NCBI GenBank assembly: GCA_002341165.1
Contig: DDNL01000069.1
Coordinates: 1 to 23,687, forward strand
Origin: Shewanellaceae bacterium UBA2521
GTDB lineage: Bacteria; Pseudomonadota; Gammaproteobacteria; Enterobacterales; Shewanellaceae
Reading direction: 5' to 3'
Length of the DNA stretch: 23,687 bases
The translations under genes and the position numbers were made by a program. Position 1 is the first letter of the stretch. Each line of letters opens with the position of its first letter. The notes beneath the pieces were generated by a model, which did not search any database, was not told the DNA's origin, and saw nothing but the letters and a program-made list of their open reading frames with translations. Below, one piece after another: positions 1 through 7,891 of this stretch.

Positions 1-609
1 GCTTGCGTTATCATGAAGTGCAACTGTGCTTACGTTATCATTAGATGACTTTAAAGTCTGAATACTTTGAGGGTTTCTATCGTGCTTGATATGAACAACT
101 TGAGGCTTTGGAGGCGGTAACGCTTTTTTGATGACCTTTTGAGCTGCAGCAGGTCGCTTATTCGTGTATTGAGATTTTTGCTCTAAAGCTTGATTTGAGG
201 GTGTTTTTTTAACAGGCTTGGATGCTATCTTTTGTGCTTTAGCTTTAGGCATATCTTGAACCTGTGTTGTACGTGGTTTTGGCGTATGTTTGAGTACAAT
301 ATTTGAAACAAGCGGGTACGGATAAGGTGTACTTTGTTTTTGAGTTGTTTTAAACATATGCCACGCAAGATCGATATCGCTGAAATCCTGTGAAACTTCA
401 GACGTCGAAACATGAGCTGCTGAGACGTGATAGAAGTACCATTTCATTGCAGCGAGCACAGCTATGCAACCCACACTCACAAGTATCCATAAAGTACGGC
501 CAGATTCATGCTCAGGATAGCTCACACGCTGTGTTAAAGCCTTACGCTGCGGATGAGTATCTTGCTGACGTTTTTCAAGATCTCGCAGCATGGTGTTGAT
601 TACGCTCAT
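1..609 (-). CDS. mshN: MSHA biogenesis protein MshN, N-terminal part (runs off left edge)
   Basis: The reading frame is open from an ATG at 609 to the window edge, giving 203 residues with no stop. It begins MSVINTMLRDLEKRQQ, the characteristic opening of MshN proteins. A single membrane segment lies at about residues 40-60, followed by a long Lys/Pro/Gln-rich stretch (residues about 90-185) that would form an extended periplasmic linker. In known MshN proteins a TPR region follows, which would lie outside this window. The ATG overlaps the mshM stop as ATGA, so translation is probably coupled. The family role is an inner-membrane-anchored component of the MSHA type IV pilus machine. Identification rests on the N-terminus plus position directly after mshM. 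Confidence 0.85.
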   Translation of the reverse strand, partial: MSVINTMLRDLEKRQQDTHPQRKALTQRVSYPEHESGRTLWILVSVGCIAVLAAMKWYFYHVSAAHVSTSEVSQDFSDIDLAWHMFKTTQKQSTPYPYPLVSNIVLKHTPKPRTTQVQDMPKAKAQKIASKPVKKTPSNQALEQKSQYTNKRPAAAQKVIKKALPPPKPQVVHIKHDRNPQSIQTLKSSNDNVSTVALHDNAS

Positions 610-1508
610 AGGAAGACTCCTGCGAGGGCGATCATAGATCCTAAGAACAACCCTAGCTTGAGCGTCATGCTGCGCCAATCAATATAAGTATACCCTTTGG
701 TATCATCTGTATCAGCGATAGCCTCTTGAATATGTTTTTGACTGATAGAGTGCTGACCACTGCCGTAACACAGCAAAAGTGCTTTGTGTGCGAGTACATT
801 GATTAAACGAGGCGTACCGCGTGATGCTTTGTGCAAGAGTTGAATGCCTTTTTTGCTAAATAAAAAGTCCTGGTTATAACCTGCAATAGTTAATCTATGT
901 TCAAGATAAGAAGCCACTTCATGCTGTGAGAGAGGTCGTAAATGGTAGGAGAACGTGATGCGCTGACGTAGTTGACGTAATTGACGTTGGCTAATTCTTT
1001 CGTCGATTTCTGGCTGACCAAATAAGACCACTTGGAGTAATTTAGATGTTTCTGTTTCTAAGTTGGTAAAGAGCCTTAAAGCTTCTAAGCTTTCGCAGGG
1101 TAGTGCTTGAGCTTCATCGACAATAATCACTAACTTTTTACCTTCTTGATGCAAAGAGATTAATGTAGATTGGATCATGGATGTAAGCTGTTGTTGTGCT
1201 ATATGCGCTGAGTAAGTGAGTCCAAGCTCTAGAGCAACCGACCAACGCAGCTCGTCAGGAGTTAGATAAGGGTTAGGTAAGTAAATCAACACAAAATCAT
1301 CGGGAAGATCATTCATGATTTTACGACAAAGTAAGGTTTTACCTGTGCCTACTTCTCCTGTGACTTTGATAAATCCTTCACCATATTGAAGCGTTGTTTG
1401 TAAGACTTGTAAAGCTTCAATATGTGGCGTGAGACCCAGAAAGAACTGGGTATTAGGTGTCAAAGAAAAAGGCGGTTTGGTTAAACCAAAGTGCTCTAAA
1501 TACATCAT
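606..1508 (-). CDS. mshM: MSHA biogenesis ATPase MshM (ExeA-like AAA ATPase)
   Basis: This 300-residue protein opens MMYLEHFGLTKPPFSLTP, typical of the ExeA/MshM/GspA family. Walker A (GEVGTGKT) is at residues 51-58 and Walker B (LVIIVDEAQ) at about 126-134, followed by a sensor region with FGQPEI. A hydrophobic segment at the extreme C-terminus (about 284-300) would tether it to the inner membrane. Family members use ATP to help assemble or position the secretin. It lies three bases after mshL and overlaps mshN by four bases (ATGA). Two adjacent ATGs are possible starts; a purine-rich GGGAAAGAG within the end of mshL serves either. Length and motifs are normal for the family. Confidence 0.93.
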   Translation of the reverse strand: MMYLEHFGLTKPPFSLTPNTQFFLGLTPHIEALQVLQTTLQYGEGFIKVTGEVGTGKTLLCRKIMNDLPDDFVLIYLPNPYLTPDELRWSVALELGLTYSAHIAQQQLTSMIQSTLISLHQEGKKLVIIVDEAQALPCESLEALRLFTNLETETSKLLQVVLFGQPEIDERISQRQLRQLRQRITFSYHLRPLSQHEVASYLEHRLTIAGYNQDFLFSKKGIQLLHKASRGTPRLINVLAHKALLLCYGSGQHSISQKHIQEAIADTDDTKGYTYIDWRSMTLKLGLFLGSMIALAGVFL

Positions 1509-1511
1509 AAG

Positions 1512-3098
1512 CTAATCTCTTTCCCACTTTTTGAGGAGCTCTTTTGAGCGCTCTAGACTTTTTTTCCATGTATTTTCATTGATCACTTCAGGCTTTAAAA
1601 GAATCACGAGTTCTGTTTTTTGAGTCGAGGTTGACGTATAAGTAAACAGTTTTCCTAAAAATGGAATATCACCTAGGAAGGGTACTTTTTCAACATTCTC
1701 TGTTTGCTTTGTCTGCATTAAACCACCGATGATAATGACATCACCTGATTCGGCTTTAATAATGGTATCGGACTCTCTGATCTTACTTTTTGCGGTTTCA
1801 AATTTAATGCTTCCACCTTGTGCATTAATAGTGATGGGATCAGACTCTACTTCAACGATAGAAGGGTGTACGTGTAAGATGATCTCGCCTTGGGCATTAA
1901 TCTGAGGTGTAACATCAAGAGATATACCCGAAAAGTAAACATTAGTTTTTATGTTTTGTGTGATTGGATCGTCCTTATCTGTCATCACAACACTCGATAA
2001 ACCTTCTGTAAAAGTTTTATCTTCCCCCACTTTAATAACCGCTTTTTGGTTATTAGATGTGGTGATACGTGGACTGGAAAGCACATCGACATCACCCTGT
2101 GTTTCTAATAAATTAACCACAGCAGAGAATGTATCTTTTGAATTATTAAACGCCTTTTTGATATTAAAGGTAAAGCCACCGTTGACATCAGGAGCTTTGC
2201 CAAACTGAAAGTTAGCATTGTTGTTGTTATCGTTTGCTCCAAGAATATAGCTCCATTGCACGCCCTGAGAGTAAGAATCATTGAGCTGTACCTCGATGAT
2301 TTTAGCTTCAATTATCACTTGTCGTTTTAGATGCGCTATCGCTTCATTTAAGAACTGTTCTACCTGCCTTAACTCTGAAGGGTATGCTCTCACAGTAACA
2401 AGGCTCGCTTGAGGAGAAAGCACGACTTTGCGATCTTGACCGGTACCGATAATACTTTCTAAGTTATTTTTCAGTTCATGCCAAAAATCATTATTGACTT
2501 CCGATGATACAGAAGTGCCGCCTTGAATATTGCTTTTCTCATTTGTCTTCTGCTCATTAGATTGAGCGATGCTGCGTTCGGAGTTATTGACATGTGTGTT
2601 GGATGTGCCAGAACGTTTAATGTATAGATAATTGACGGGAAAGGTTTTGGTTTTTAAGCCTGCCGGAAATATACGCACAATTTGACCTTGCCGTTGAATA
2701 TCATAGCCGTACATTTCTTCGACTAAGTTGAGCACTTCTTGGAAAGAGACTTTTTTCAGCGCAAGAGATATACGACCTTTGACTCGAGGATGAATGATGA
2801 CGCTCATGTCCATATCTTGAATGAGACTTTGAAAAAAATCACGGACAGATACATTTTTTGCTGCAATATTAAAGCGTTTAATGTGCTCTATAGCTGTTGC
2901 GCTGGGCTGACCGATGTCTTCTTCAAGGAGCTCGTTTGTGATAGAGGCAGGTAGCTTAGGTGGTGTATGTTCAGAAGAAGTAGAACTTAAAGTATCCTTG
3001 AGCGCTTCATTAGATTGAACATGTTTTTGAGGTTGAGTTTGTTGGCAACTACTACAGAGAAGGCATAAAATTAAAATGAAAAACCGCATACAATTCAC
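1512..3098 (-). CDS. mshL: MSHA secretin MshL (outer-membrane pore lipoprotein)
   Basis: A 528-residue secretin forming the outer-membrane channel through which the MSHA pilus leaves the cell. The N-terminus is a lipoprotein-type signal, with a hydrophobic run followed by SSCQQ (Cys18). A secretin N-terminal (STN-like) domain covers about residues 75-145, with FNIAAKNVSVRDFF near its start. The secretin domain covers about 260-515, with SSPRITTSNNQ and the typical end VPFLGDIPFLGKLF followed by a TELVILLKPEVI strand. The start is set at a GTG with an AAAGG about ten bases upstream; an in-frame ATG at 3089 would remove only three residues. A Ser/Asn/Gln-rich insert (about residues 160-200) lies between the N-terminal and secretin domains. 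The residue at -3 of the lipidated Cys is Cys, which is unusual. Confidence 0.93.
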   Translation of the reverse strand: MNCMRFFILILCLLCSSCQQTQPQKHVQSNEALKDTLSSTSSEHTPPKLPASITNELLEEDIGQPSATAIEHIKRFNIAAKNVSVRDFFQSLIQDMDMSVIIHPRVKGRISLALKKVSFQEVLNLVEEMYGYDIQRQGQIVRIFPAGLKTKTFPVNYLYIKRSGTSNTHVNNSERSIAQSNEQKTNEKSNIQGGTSVSSEVNNDFWHELKNNLESIIGTGQDRKVVLSPQASLVTVRAYPSELRQVEQFLNEAIAHLKRQVIIEAKIIEVQLNDSYSQGVQWSYILGANDNNNNANFQFGKAPDVNGGFTFNIKKAFNNSKDTFSAVVNLLETQGDVDVLSSPRITTSNNQKAVIKVGEDKTFTEGLSSVVMTDKDDPITQNIKTNVYFSGISLDVTPQINAQGEIILHVHPSIVEVESDPITINAQGGSIKFETAKSKIRESDTIIKAESGDVIIIGGLMQTKQTENVEKVPFLGDIPFLGKLFTYTSTSTQKTELVILLKPEVINENTWKKSLERSKELLKKWERD

Positions 3099-3116
3099 TA
3101 CTACTTTACCTTTTTA

Positions 3117-3422
3117 TTAGTCTAATTTAATAATTTTAAATAATTTTAGTACTTTACCGTTTGACAAAGTGACTGTGTTATCTGTGATCTCTGTTATCGT
3201 CACCTGGTGAACTTTCGAACCTACGTAAACTCTCTTATGGTTAATCATTGCCGAATAACGTCCGTCGATATGCATAATGCTTGTTAAGTGAAAGTCTGAT
3301 ATTTGCTTATATGTTTGAGCTGACGTTGTCGGTTGCGTCGGATCATAGAGCGTTTCTGATTGAACACTCTGTGCGAACAAGAATAAACTGATGCAGATAC
3401 CGATCTTAATATGTTTGCTCAA
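3117..3422 (-). CDS. mshK: MSHA biogenesis periplasmic protein MshK
   Basis: A small protein of 101 residues with a cleavable signal peptide (KIGICISLFLFAQSVQS, cut near residue 22), then DPTQP near the new N-terminus. That motif is shared with MshK and PilP-like proteins, which link the inner-membrane pilus platform to the secretin. The rest is predicted beta-rich. The start is a TTG at 3422 lying inside mshJ. It is chosen because AAGAGG sits about eight or nine bases upstream and because the next in-frame ATG would delete the whole signal peptide. The gene overlaps the mshJ end by 17 bases and lies just upstream of mshL, the expected place. Sequence conservation in this family is low, so position carries much of the assignment. 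Confidence 0.82.
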   Translation of the reverse strand: MSKHIKIGICISLFLFAQSVQSETLYDPTQPTTSAQTYKQISDFHLTSIMHIDGRYSAMINHKRVYVGSKVHQVTITEITDNTVTLSNGKVLKLFKIIKLD

Positions 3423-4146
3423 ATTGATAGACCTCTTTATTGATACTTAAACTATAAATATCTAGAAACACCTGCGCATGAGGGTGTTTACTGACTTTAT
3501 ACTCAAACTTGTTCCAGAAAATTTGTTCATCTATTTGCTCTATGTGCTTAATAAATTGCAATATCGTTAAATACTTTCCAGTTAAAGAAACCTGAAGACC
3601 GTTTTGTATAATATCTGAATAGGGCTCACTTTGTATAGATGGTTCTTCTTCTTCTGCTCTACTCTCGTCTTGCCCTGTGTTATTTGTTTCATTTGGCGCA
3701 CTCTGTATTTTAGATACATCATTACTTCTTAACGGCAAAGGCTTAAGAGAATTAAGTTTTTCAAGGGAAAGCTCGGTTGAATGGTTGAGTATTTTTTGTA
3801 CGACGGCGTTAAGATGATGCGCAGCAGCCATGCGGCGTATCTTGAGATTGATATCTTTTTCGAGTAGTGCTAACTCTTCTTCTGAATTGAGATGTTGAGA
3901 CAGCTCTAGACTTTTTTCTGCATCAAGGTATTGTTTTTTAAGTATTTCACTGATTTCTTCTTGGCTGCTATACACCTCTTTTTGTTGTGAAATTTTGGTG
4001 TCTTGATAGGATATTTCCTGTTGAGCATATTGAATAAGCTGATCCATACCAAGAATAAAGAGAGTAAAAACAACAAAAAAGGTCATTTTTTGTTCACGCT
4101 TTGTGAGTTGATGATAAGCTGTGGGAAAAATGTGTGAGAACGACAT
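3406..4146 (-). CDS. mshJ: MSHA biogenesis protein MshJ (PilO-like)
   Basis: A 246-residue bitopic inner-membrane protein. After a short cytoplasmic start with LTKREQK, a membrane segment lies at about residues 22-42. A coiled coil covers about 45-105, then a polar acidic spacer (about 140-175, rich in Glu, Ser, Asn), then a small alpha/beta domain with SLTGKYLTILQFIKHIEQID. That last motif is the typical signature of PilO/MshJ proteins. It is expected to pair with the PilN-like protein encoded upstream to form the inner-membrane alignment complex. The ATG start is supported by AGGAG seven bases upstream. The Glu/Ser spacer is longer than needed for a minimal PilO fold and is probably unstructured. 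Confidence 0.88.
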   Translation of the reverse strand: MSFSHIFPTAYHQLTKREQKMTFFVVFTLFILGMDQLIQYAQQEISYQDTKISQQKEVYSSQEEISEILKKQYLDAEKSLELSQHLNSEEELALLEKDINLKIRRMAAAHHLNAVVQKILNHSTELSLEKLNSLKPLPLRSNDVSKIQSAPNETNNTGQDESRAEEEEPSIQSEPYSDIIQNGLQVSLTGKYLTILQFIKHIEQIDEQIFWNKFEYKVSKHPHAQVFLDIYSLSINKEVYQFEQTY

Positions 4147-4155
4147 ATTTAGCTC

Positions 4156-4749
4156 CTATGGCTTCTCTCGAGATAAAATGACGGTAAATTGCACTTGTTG
4201 GCGTTTTTTTGTGATAGCTTCCATATCGATATGTGAGAAGGTGTAGGCTTTGAAAGCATCATCTTGTTTTAGGGTATGAACCCAGCTGGGTAGGCTCTCA
4301 GGCTGTATAACGAGCCCCTTGAAGATTATTTTAGGTAAGTTGATTTGAATACTTGTGAGCCATAATCCTCTAGTTTTTATTTTTGCAAGGCTATGCAAGA
4401 TGGGATGTATACGCAGGTTATTGTGCGTTTGAGTTTGTTTGACTTGCTCTAATATAGATTTATAGTGTTTTATTTTGTTTTGTAGCGTTAAAAGTTCAGT
4501 GCCTTGATGTGTTCTGAGAAAGTCTTCTACATCTTGACGAAGCTGATCATTTTGCATAGTGAGCTCATCAATCTGAGATTGACGCTCCAGTATGTCTTGC
4601 TCCAATGTGTACAAGTACACTTTGGTTGCGCCAAAGCACAAACCTAGAGCCAGAAAAAGGCCTAAAACAAAGCGTATAAAATATTGCGCGTGATACCAAG
4701 GGTAAGTGGGTAATAAATCAGGAGAGAACAGGTTTATTTTATGCTTCAT
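4156..4749 (-). CDS. PilN-like MSHA platform protein (mshI2-type)
   Basis: 197 residues. The N-terminus MKHKINLFSPDLLP contains the INLF/INLL motif that PilN proteins use to bind the PilM-like partner. A membrane segment lies at about 24-46, then a coiled coil at about 50-110 and a small C-terminal alpha/beta domain with GLWLTSIQI and FKGLVIQPESLPSW, typical of the PilN fold. It is predicted to form an inner-membrane heterodimer with MshJ, with the cytoplasmic tail held by the upstream mshI product. The ATG overlaps the mshI stop as ATGA. Depending on the genome this gene is called mshI2 or is unnamed, so I leave the symbol blank although the function class is clear. Confidence 0.85.
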   Translation of the reverse strand: MKHKINLFSPDLLPTYPWYHAQYFIRFVLGLFLALGLCFGATKVYLYTLEQDILERQSQIDELTMQNDQLRQDVEDFLRTHQGTELLTLQNKIKHYKSILEQVKQTQTHNNLRIHPILHSLAKIKTRGLWLTSIQINLPKIIFKGLVIQPESLPSWVHTLKQDDAFKAYTFSHIDMEAITKKRQQVQFTVILSREKP

Positions 4750-5663
4750 AGCTCTACTCCGTGCTTTAAATCAATAAAAGTTGTTTTACTGATGATATGT
4801 AATACTTTTTCATTCGAGAGTAACGTAATAGGCTGATTAAAATTTTCAGAGAGCTTTTGATTGAGGAAGGTTTTTTCTCCCTCACAAAGTAGATCAATAC
4901 GCTGTATAGGAGGAAGCTTCAGTTGGCTCTCGATTAAGTCAATGGATCGTTGTATTTCTAAGCTCAGCTTGTCTATGACATCATGCTCAATCTGAGCTGG
5001 TGTGTATGTATTGAGATGTGTAAAACCATTTAAACGTCGAAAAGAAATAAGCTGGTGCTGATAGTAAATAGCCAGTAATATATCCTGCTTAGGGCAGTGT
5101 GATAAAAGCATTCTGGGTATGTCTTGCTGTTCAAATAAGTAGCTTAATACCATTTCTTCTATAGAAATTTTGGTGATCTCTATATGTGCTTCATGAGCTG
5201 CTTTGACTATTGATTTGAGTAAGCTTTTTTTGACCACAACAACATGAATTTTTTCTTTTTGATGCGCACTATAAGCATCAAAGTAATCGAGGTGAATATC
5301 TTCCAGAGGTAAATCTACGAGTGCTTTAATAGACCACAAGATGGTGTAATGATAGCTTGCTTTTGCTGTTTGAGAAGCAGGCTTATCTATAGTTAAAATC
5401 TGATAAAAAGAAGATGTAAGTGTGATGGCTGCATGCTTTGATCGCGTTAAACTTCTTACTTGAGAGAATAACTTACTCCAGTCTTGCTGGTGGCTTATTG
5501 AAGCCGTCTGAGGCTGGTTGTATTTATTGAGCCAATATGCATGCATCTCATCATGCTGTAATGTCAATGCTACCATATTGTGCTTTGAATTACGCTTGAA
5601 GTAATAAGATAGCCCGTTAATAAAAGATTGCATCTTTAATTTTAGGTTTAATTTCTTTATCAT
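4746..5663 (-). CDS. mshI: MSHA biogenesis protein MshI (PilM-like actin fold)
   Basis: First gene of the visible pilus operon. The protein lacks signal peptide and membrane segments, as expected for a cytoplasmic PilM-like, actin-fold partner of the PilN tail. Features include an early MVALTLQHDEMHAYWL strand region, ITLTSSFYQILTIDKP (the PilM-type 'L...YQ.L' strand) and a final domain with EIQRSIDLIESQ, close to the EI.RSLDYY segment of PilM relatives. The frame is open further upstream to a TTG at 5705, but no ribosome binding site supports that. I use the ATG at 5663; another ATG at 5633 aligns slightly better with the usual family start. Start is therefore uncertain by about ten residues. 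The next gene overlaps by four bases. Confidence 0.82.
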   Translation of the reverse strand: MIKKLNLKLKMQSFINGLSYYFKRNSKHNMVALTLQHDEMHAYWLNKYNQPQTASISHQQDWSKLFSQVRSLTRSKHAAITLTSSFYQILTIDKPASQTAKASYHYTILWSIKALVDLPLEDIHLDYFDAYSAHQKEKIHVVVVKKSLLKSIVKAAHEAHIEITKISIEEMVLSYLFEQQDIPRMLLSHCPKQDILLAIYYQHQLISFRRLNGFTHLNTYTPAQIEHDVIDKLSLEIQRSIDLIESQLKLPPIQRIDLLCEGEKTFLNQKLSENFNQPITLLSNEKVLHIISKTTFIDLKHGVEL

Positions 5664-5683
5664 AGAGCCATATTCGTGACTAT

Positions 5684-5714
5684 TTGTGTGTACATAGTCT
5701 AACAAAAATATAAT
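5684..5714 (+). promoter_or_regulatory. Possible promoter for the PLP-enzyme gene in the divergent gap
   Basis: A perfect TATAAT occurs at 5709-5714 in the short gap between the divergent mshI and PLP-enzyme genes. The best -35 candidate is TTGTGT at 5684-5689 with a 19-base spacer, longer than ideal. Transcription would start near 5721, leaving only about ten bases before the ATG at 5731. That fits the lack of a recognisable ribosome binding site there. This is an inference from consensus matching only. Confidence 0.35.
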
Positions 5715-5730
5715 CTTTTTGCTGTTATTT

Positions 5731-6660
5731 ATGTTTACTGACCTTAAAATTCAGGTGCCTTCACCTTTAACCAAGATTCAACACCCGTTACTCGATCAAT
5801 ATGGCATTGAATGTGTATTCAAGCGAGATGATTTACTGCACCCTTGGCTATCGGGCAATAAGTGGCGTAAGCTCAAGTATACTTTGAGCGGTGCAACAGG
5901 GCAGGCCAGTTCTTGCTGGGTGAGTTTTGGTGGGTGCTTCTCTAATCACTTATATGCACTTGCCGGTGCAGGACAGCTTTTTAATAAAAAAACAGTAGGT
6001 ATTATTCGAGGCGAAGAAGACCCGAACAACCCTACGTTGCAGTTTTTATATAAGATGGGCATGACCTGCCATTTTGTCACTCGAGAGCAGTATAAAAAGC
6101 GCCATCACATTGCTTATGAACAACTCATTGATAAAACATATCCTGGTGCTTTCCTGATTCCAGAAGGTGGATACTCAGTTGCTGCAATGCAAGGTATGGC
6201 TGAAGTAGTGCAAGAGTTAGAACAGCAGATAGATTACGATGTGTTATGTTGCGCAGTGGGTAGTGGTACAACTCTTGCCGGGCTCGCTTGTGCCCAGAAA
6301 AATAAAAAGCGGGTGATCGGTTTTGCGGCGCTCAAAAATGCTTCTTATCTACACGAAAGCATTCAGTCTTTACAGCGAGAGAAAGCAGGATGTGTTTATG
6401 ATTACGACTTAGAGCTCGATTACCATGGCGGTGGCTTTGGCCGCGTTTCGGCTGAAGTCGCCGACTTTACACAAGATTTTGTCGCTCGAACAGGTATTAC
6501 TATTGAACCTATTTATTTGGGTAAGACCCTTTTTGGTTTGTTCGACAAAATTAAACGAGGCCAATTTGAAGCACAAACACGCATTGTTGTGCTGCATAGT
6601 GGTGGATTACAAGGGCTTGCAGGTTTGGCGTACCGTAATCTCTTCCACTTACAACGCTAA
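5731..6660 (+). CDS. PLP-dependent ACC deaminase / D-cysteine desulfhydrase family enzyme
   Basis: 309 residues of the tryptophan-synthase-beta (fold type II) PLP superfamily. The segment KRDDLLHPWLSGNKWRKLKY near residue 35 matches the ACC deaminase/D-cysteine desulfhydrase family. The Lys of GNKWRKL is the expected Schiff-base lysine. SFGGCFSNHLYALAGAG follows as the substrate and cofactor-carboxylate loop. CCAVGSGTTLAGLA is the Gly-rich phosphate-binding loop, and VVLHSGGLQG closes the fold. Such enzymes degrade D-cysteine to pyruvate, ammonia and sulfide, or open ACC; which substrate this one uses cannot be told from sequence. The frame is open upstream to a TTG at 5719, but the ATG at 5731 gives the normal family length. 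No strong ribosome binding site is visible. It is convergent with lptB, and the two genes overlap at their ends. Confidence 0.85.
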   Translation: MFTDLKIQVPSPLTKIQHPLLDQYGIECVFKRDDLLHPWLSGNKWRKLKYTLSGATGQASSCWVSFGGCFSNHLYALAGAGQLFNKKTVGIIRGEEDPNNPTLQFLYKMGMTCHFVTREQYKKRHHIAYEQLIDKTYPGAFLIPEGGYSVAAMQGMAEVVQELEQQIDYDVLCCAVGSGTTLAGLACAQKNKKRVIGFAALKNASYLHESIQSLQREKAGCVYDYDLELDYHGGGFGRVSAEVADFTQDFVARTGITIEPIYLGKTLFGLFDKIKRGQFEAQTRIVVLHSGGLQGLAGLAYRNLFHLQR

Positions 6661-7388
6661 AGCGTAAACTGTTCTCCTAGGTATACTTTTCTAACTTCTT
6701 TGTTGGCTAAGATCTCGTTGGTTTGCCCTTGCGCGATGACCGAACCTTGACTCACAATGTAAGCATATTCACAGACATCGAGTGTTTCGCGAACATTATG
6801 GTCGGTAATGAGCACGCCTAAGCCACGAGATTTCAGTTGAGAGATAATACTCTTAATGTCAATCACAGAAATAGGGTCAACACCTGCAAAGGGCTCATCA
6901 AGCAAAATAAACTTAGGGTTAGCAGCCAGTGCTCTTGCTATTTCAACGCGGCGCCTTTCTCCTCCAGAGAGGCTCGCACCTAGGCTTTGCTTGATATGTA
7001 ATATGTTAAATTCCTTGAGAAGCTGTTCTAACTCTTGTTCTCTCTGATCTTCAGAGAGTTCAGAGCGCATCTCTAATACAGCCATAATATTATGATAAAC
7101 GCTTAGTTGACCAAAAATGCTAGCTTCTTGCGGCAAGTAGCCAATGCCACAACGTGCTCGTGTGTGTATGGCTGCTTTGGATAGATCTTGGTCATCGAGT
7201 TTGATTGTACCCGAGTCGCTTTGGACTAAACCTACAATCATGTAGAAGGTTGTTGTTTTACCCGCACCATTGGGGCCTAATAAGCCAATGACTTGACCTG
7301 TTTTGACTTCTAAGCTGACATCATGAACGACTTGCTTATTTTTATAGGATTTAGCTAACCCTTGTGCGGATAAAGTTATATGTTTCAT
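6657..7388 (-). CDS. lptB: LPS export ABC transporter ATP-binding protein LptB
   Basis: 243 residues, the usual LptB length. Walker A GPNGAGKT is at about 38-45, the ABC signature LSGGERRR near 140 and Walker B FILLDEPFAGVDP near 160, followed by the switch His in ITDHNVRE. The GLLGPNGAGKTTTFYMIVGL start and the EEIL-type end (GQTNEILANKEVRKVYLGE) are diagnostic of LptB rather than other ABC ATPases. It powers extraction of LPS from the inner membrane by LptFG (not in this window) and pushes it along the LptC-LptA bridge. It is the last gene of the yrbG-to-lptB run and starts eight bases after lptA. The usual followers in enterics, rpoN-hpf-ptsN, are absent here. Its stop codon overlaps the convergent PLP-enzyme gene. 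Confidence 0.97.
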   Translation of the reverse strand: MKHITLSAQGLAKSYKNKQVVHDVSLEVKTGQVIGLLGPNGAGKTTTFYMIVGLVQSDSGTIKLDDQDLSKAAIHTRARCGIGYLPQEASIFGQLSVYHNIMAVLEMRSELSEDQREQELEQLLKEFNILHIKQSLGASLSGGERRRVEIARALAANPKFILLDEPFAGVDPISVIDIKSIISQLKSRGLGVLITDHNVRETLDVCEYAYIVSQGSVIAQGQTNEILANKEVRKVYLGEQFTL

Positions 7389-7396
7389 TGTAAAAA

Positions 7397-7891
7397 TTAC
7401 AAACCTTTTTCGGGTTGGAAAATAGTGAGCACACGCTCGCTCTTATCTGAGTTGCCTTGTGCGATAATCTCTTTGTCGAGTGCATTATAAGTGATTAATT
7501 CACCTTGAACCAGACTATCTTGTTGTTTTATATTTGCTTTTCCATTTAAAAACACCATTTTATCTTCTAATGCGTAGGTGATTTTATTTGCGGAAGCGAT
7601 AGCAGGGTGTTCATCAATGACTTGCGAGTAAGTTGCAGGCTGACCTTGCGCAATCAGTATTTTTTGCTTTGAATTGTCATTTTTGATCATAGTCAGATTT
7701 TCTGCCTCGATATGTATACTTCCTTGAGTCACTCGAACATGGCCAGAAAAAACAATACGGTTTTCTTTGAGATAGACGTGCTGTTTATTTGATGAAATAT
7801 GGATAGGTTGATTGGTATCTTCTTCTTTTGTGTAACCATATCTGTGGATACAAATAAAGAATAAAAGCAGAATGATTTTATTTATTTTCAT
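7397..7891 (-). CDS. lptA: LPS transport periplasmic protein LptA
   Basis: 164 residues with a signal peptide (hydrophobic stretch about 6-16, mature protein from near residue 22). The mature part carries the OstA/LptA beta-jellyroll pattern: PIHISSNKQHVYLKENRIVFSGHVRVTQGSIHIEAENLTM, near the usual mature start. LptA oligomers bridge LptC in the inner membrane to LptD in the outer membrane. The start is the ATG at 7891, because AAGG lies five bases upstream; a GTG two codons earlier would overlap that ribosome binding site. The gene overlaps the lptC end by 14 bases, suggesting coupled translation. A short charged C-terminal tail follows the conserved domain. Confidence 0.93.
   Translation of the reverse strand: MKINKIILLLFFICIHRYGYTKEEDTNQPIHISSNKQHVYLKENRIVFSGHVRVTQGSIHIEAENLTMIKNDNSKQKILIAQGQPATYSQVIDEHPAIASANKITYALEDKMVFLNGKANIKQQDSLVQGELITYNALDKEIIAQGNSDKSERVLTIFQPEKGL

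Noticed and set aside
225..413. Minus-strand ORF overlapping mshN in another frame
   Set aside because: The mshN frame starts with the diagnostic MSVINTMLRDLEKR and is open to the edge; the other frame is a shadow.
1951..2208. Plus-strand ORF antisense to mshL, and other similar antisense ORFs within mshL, kdsD, yrbG, mlaF and degQ
   Set aside because: They lie wholly within well-identified genes, have no ribosome binding sites and show no recognisable protein features.
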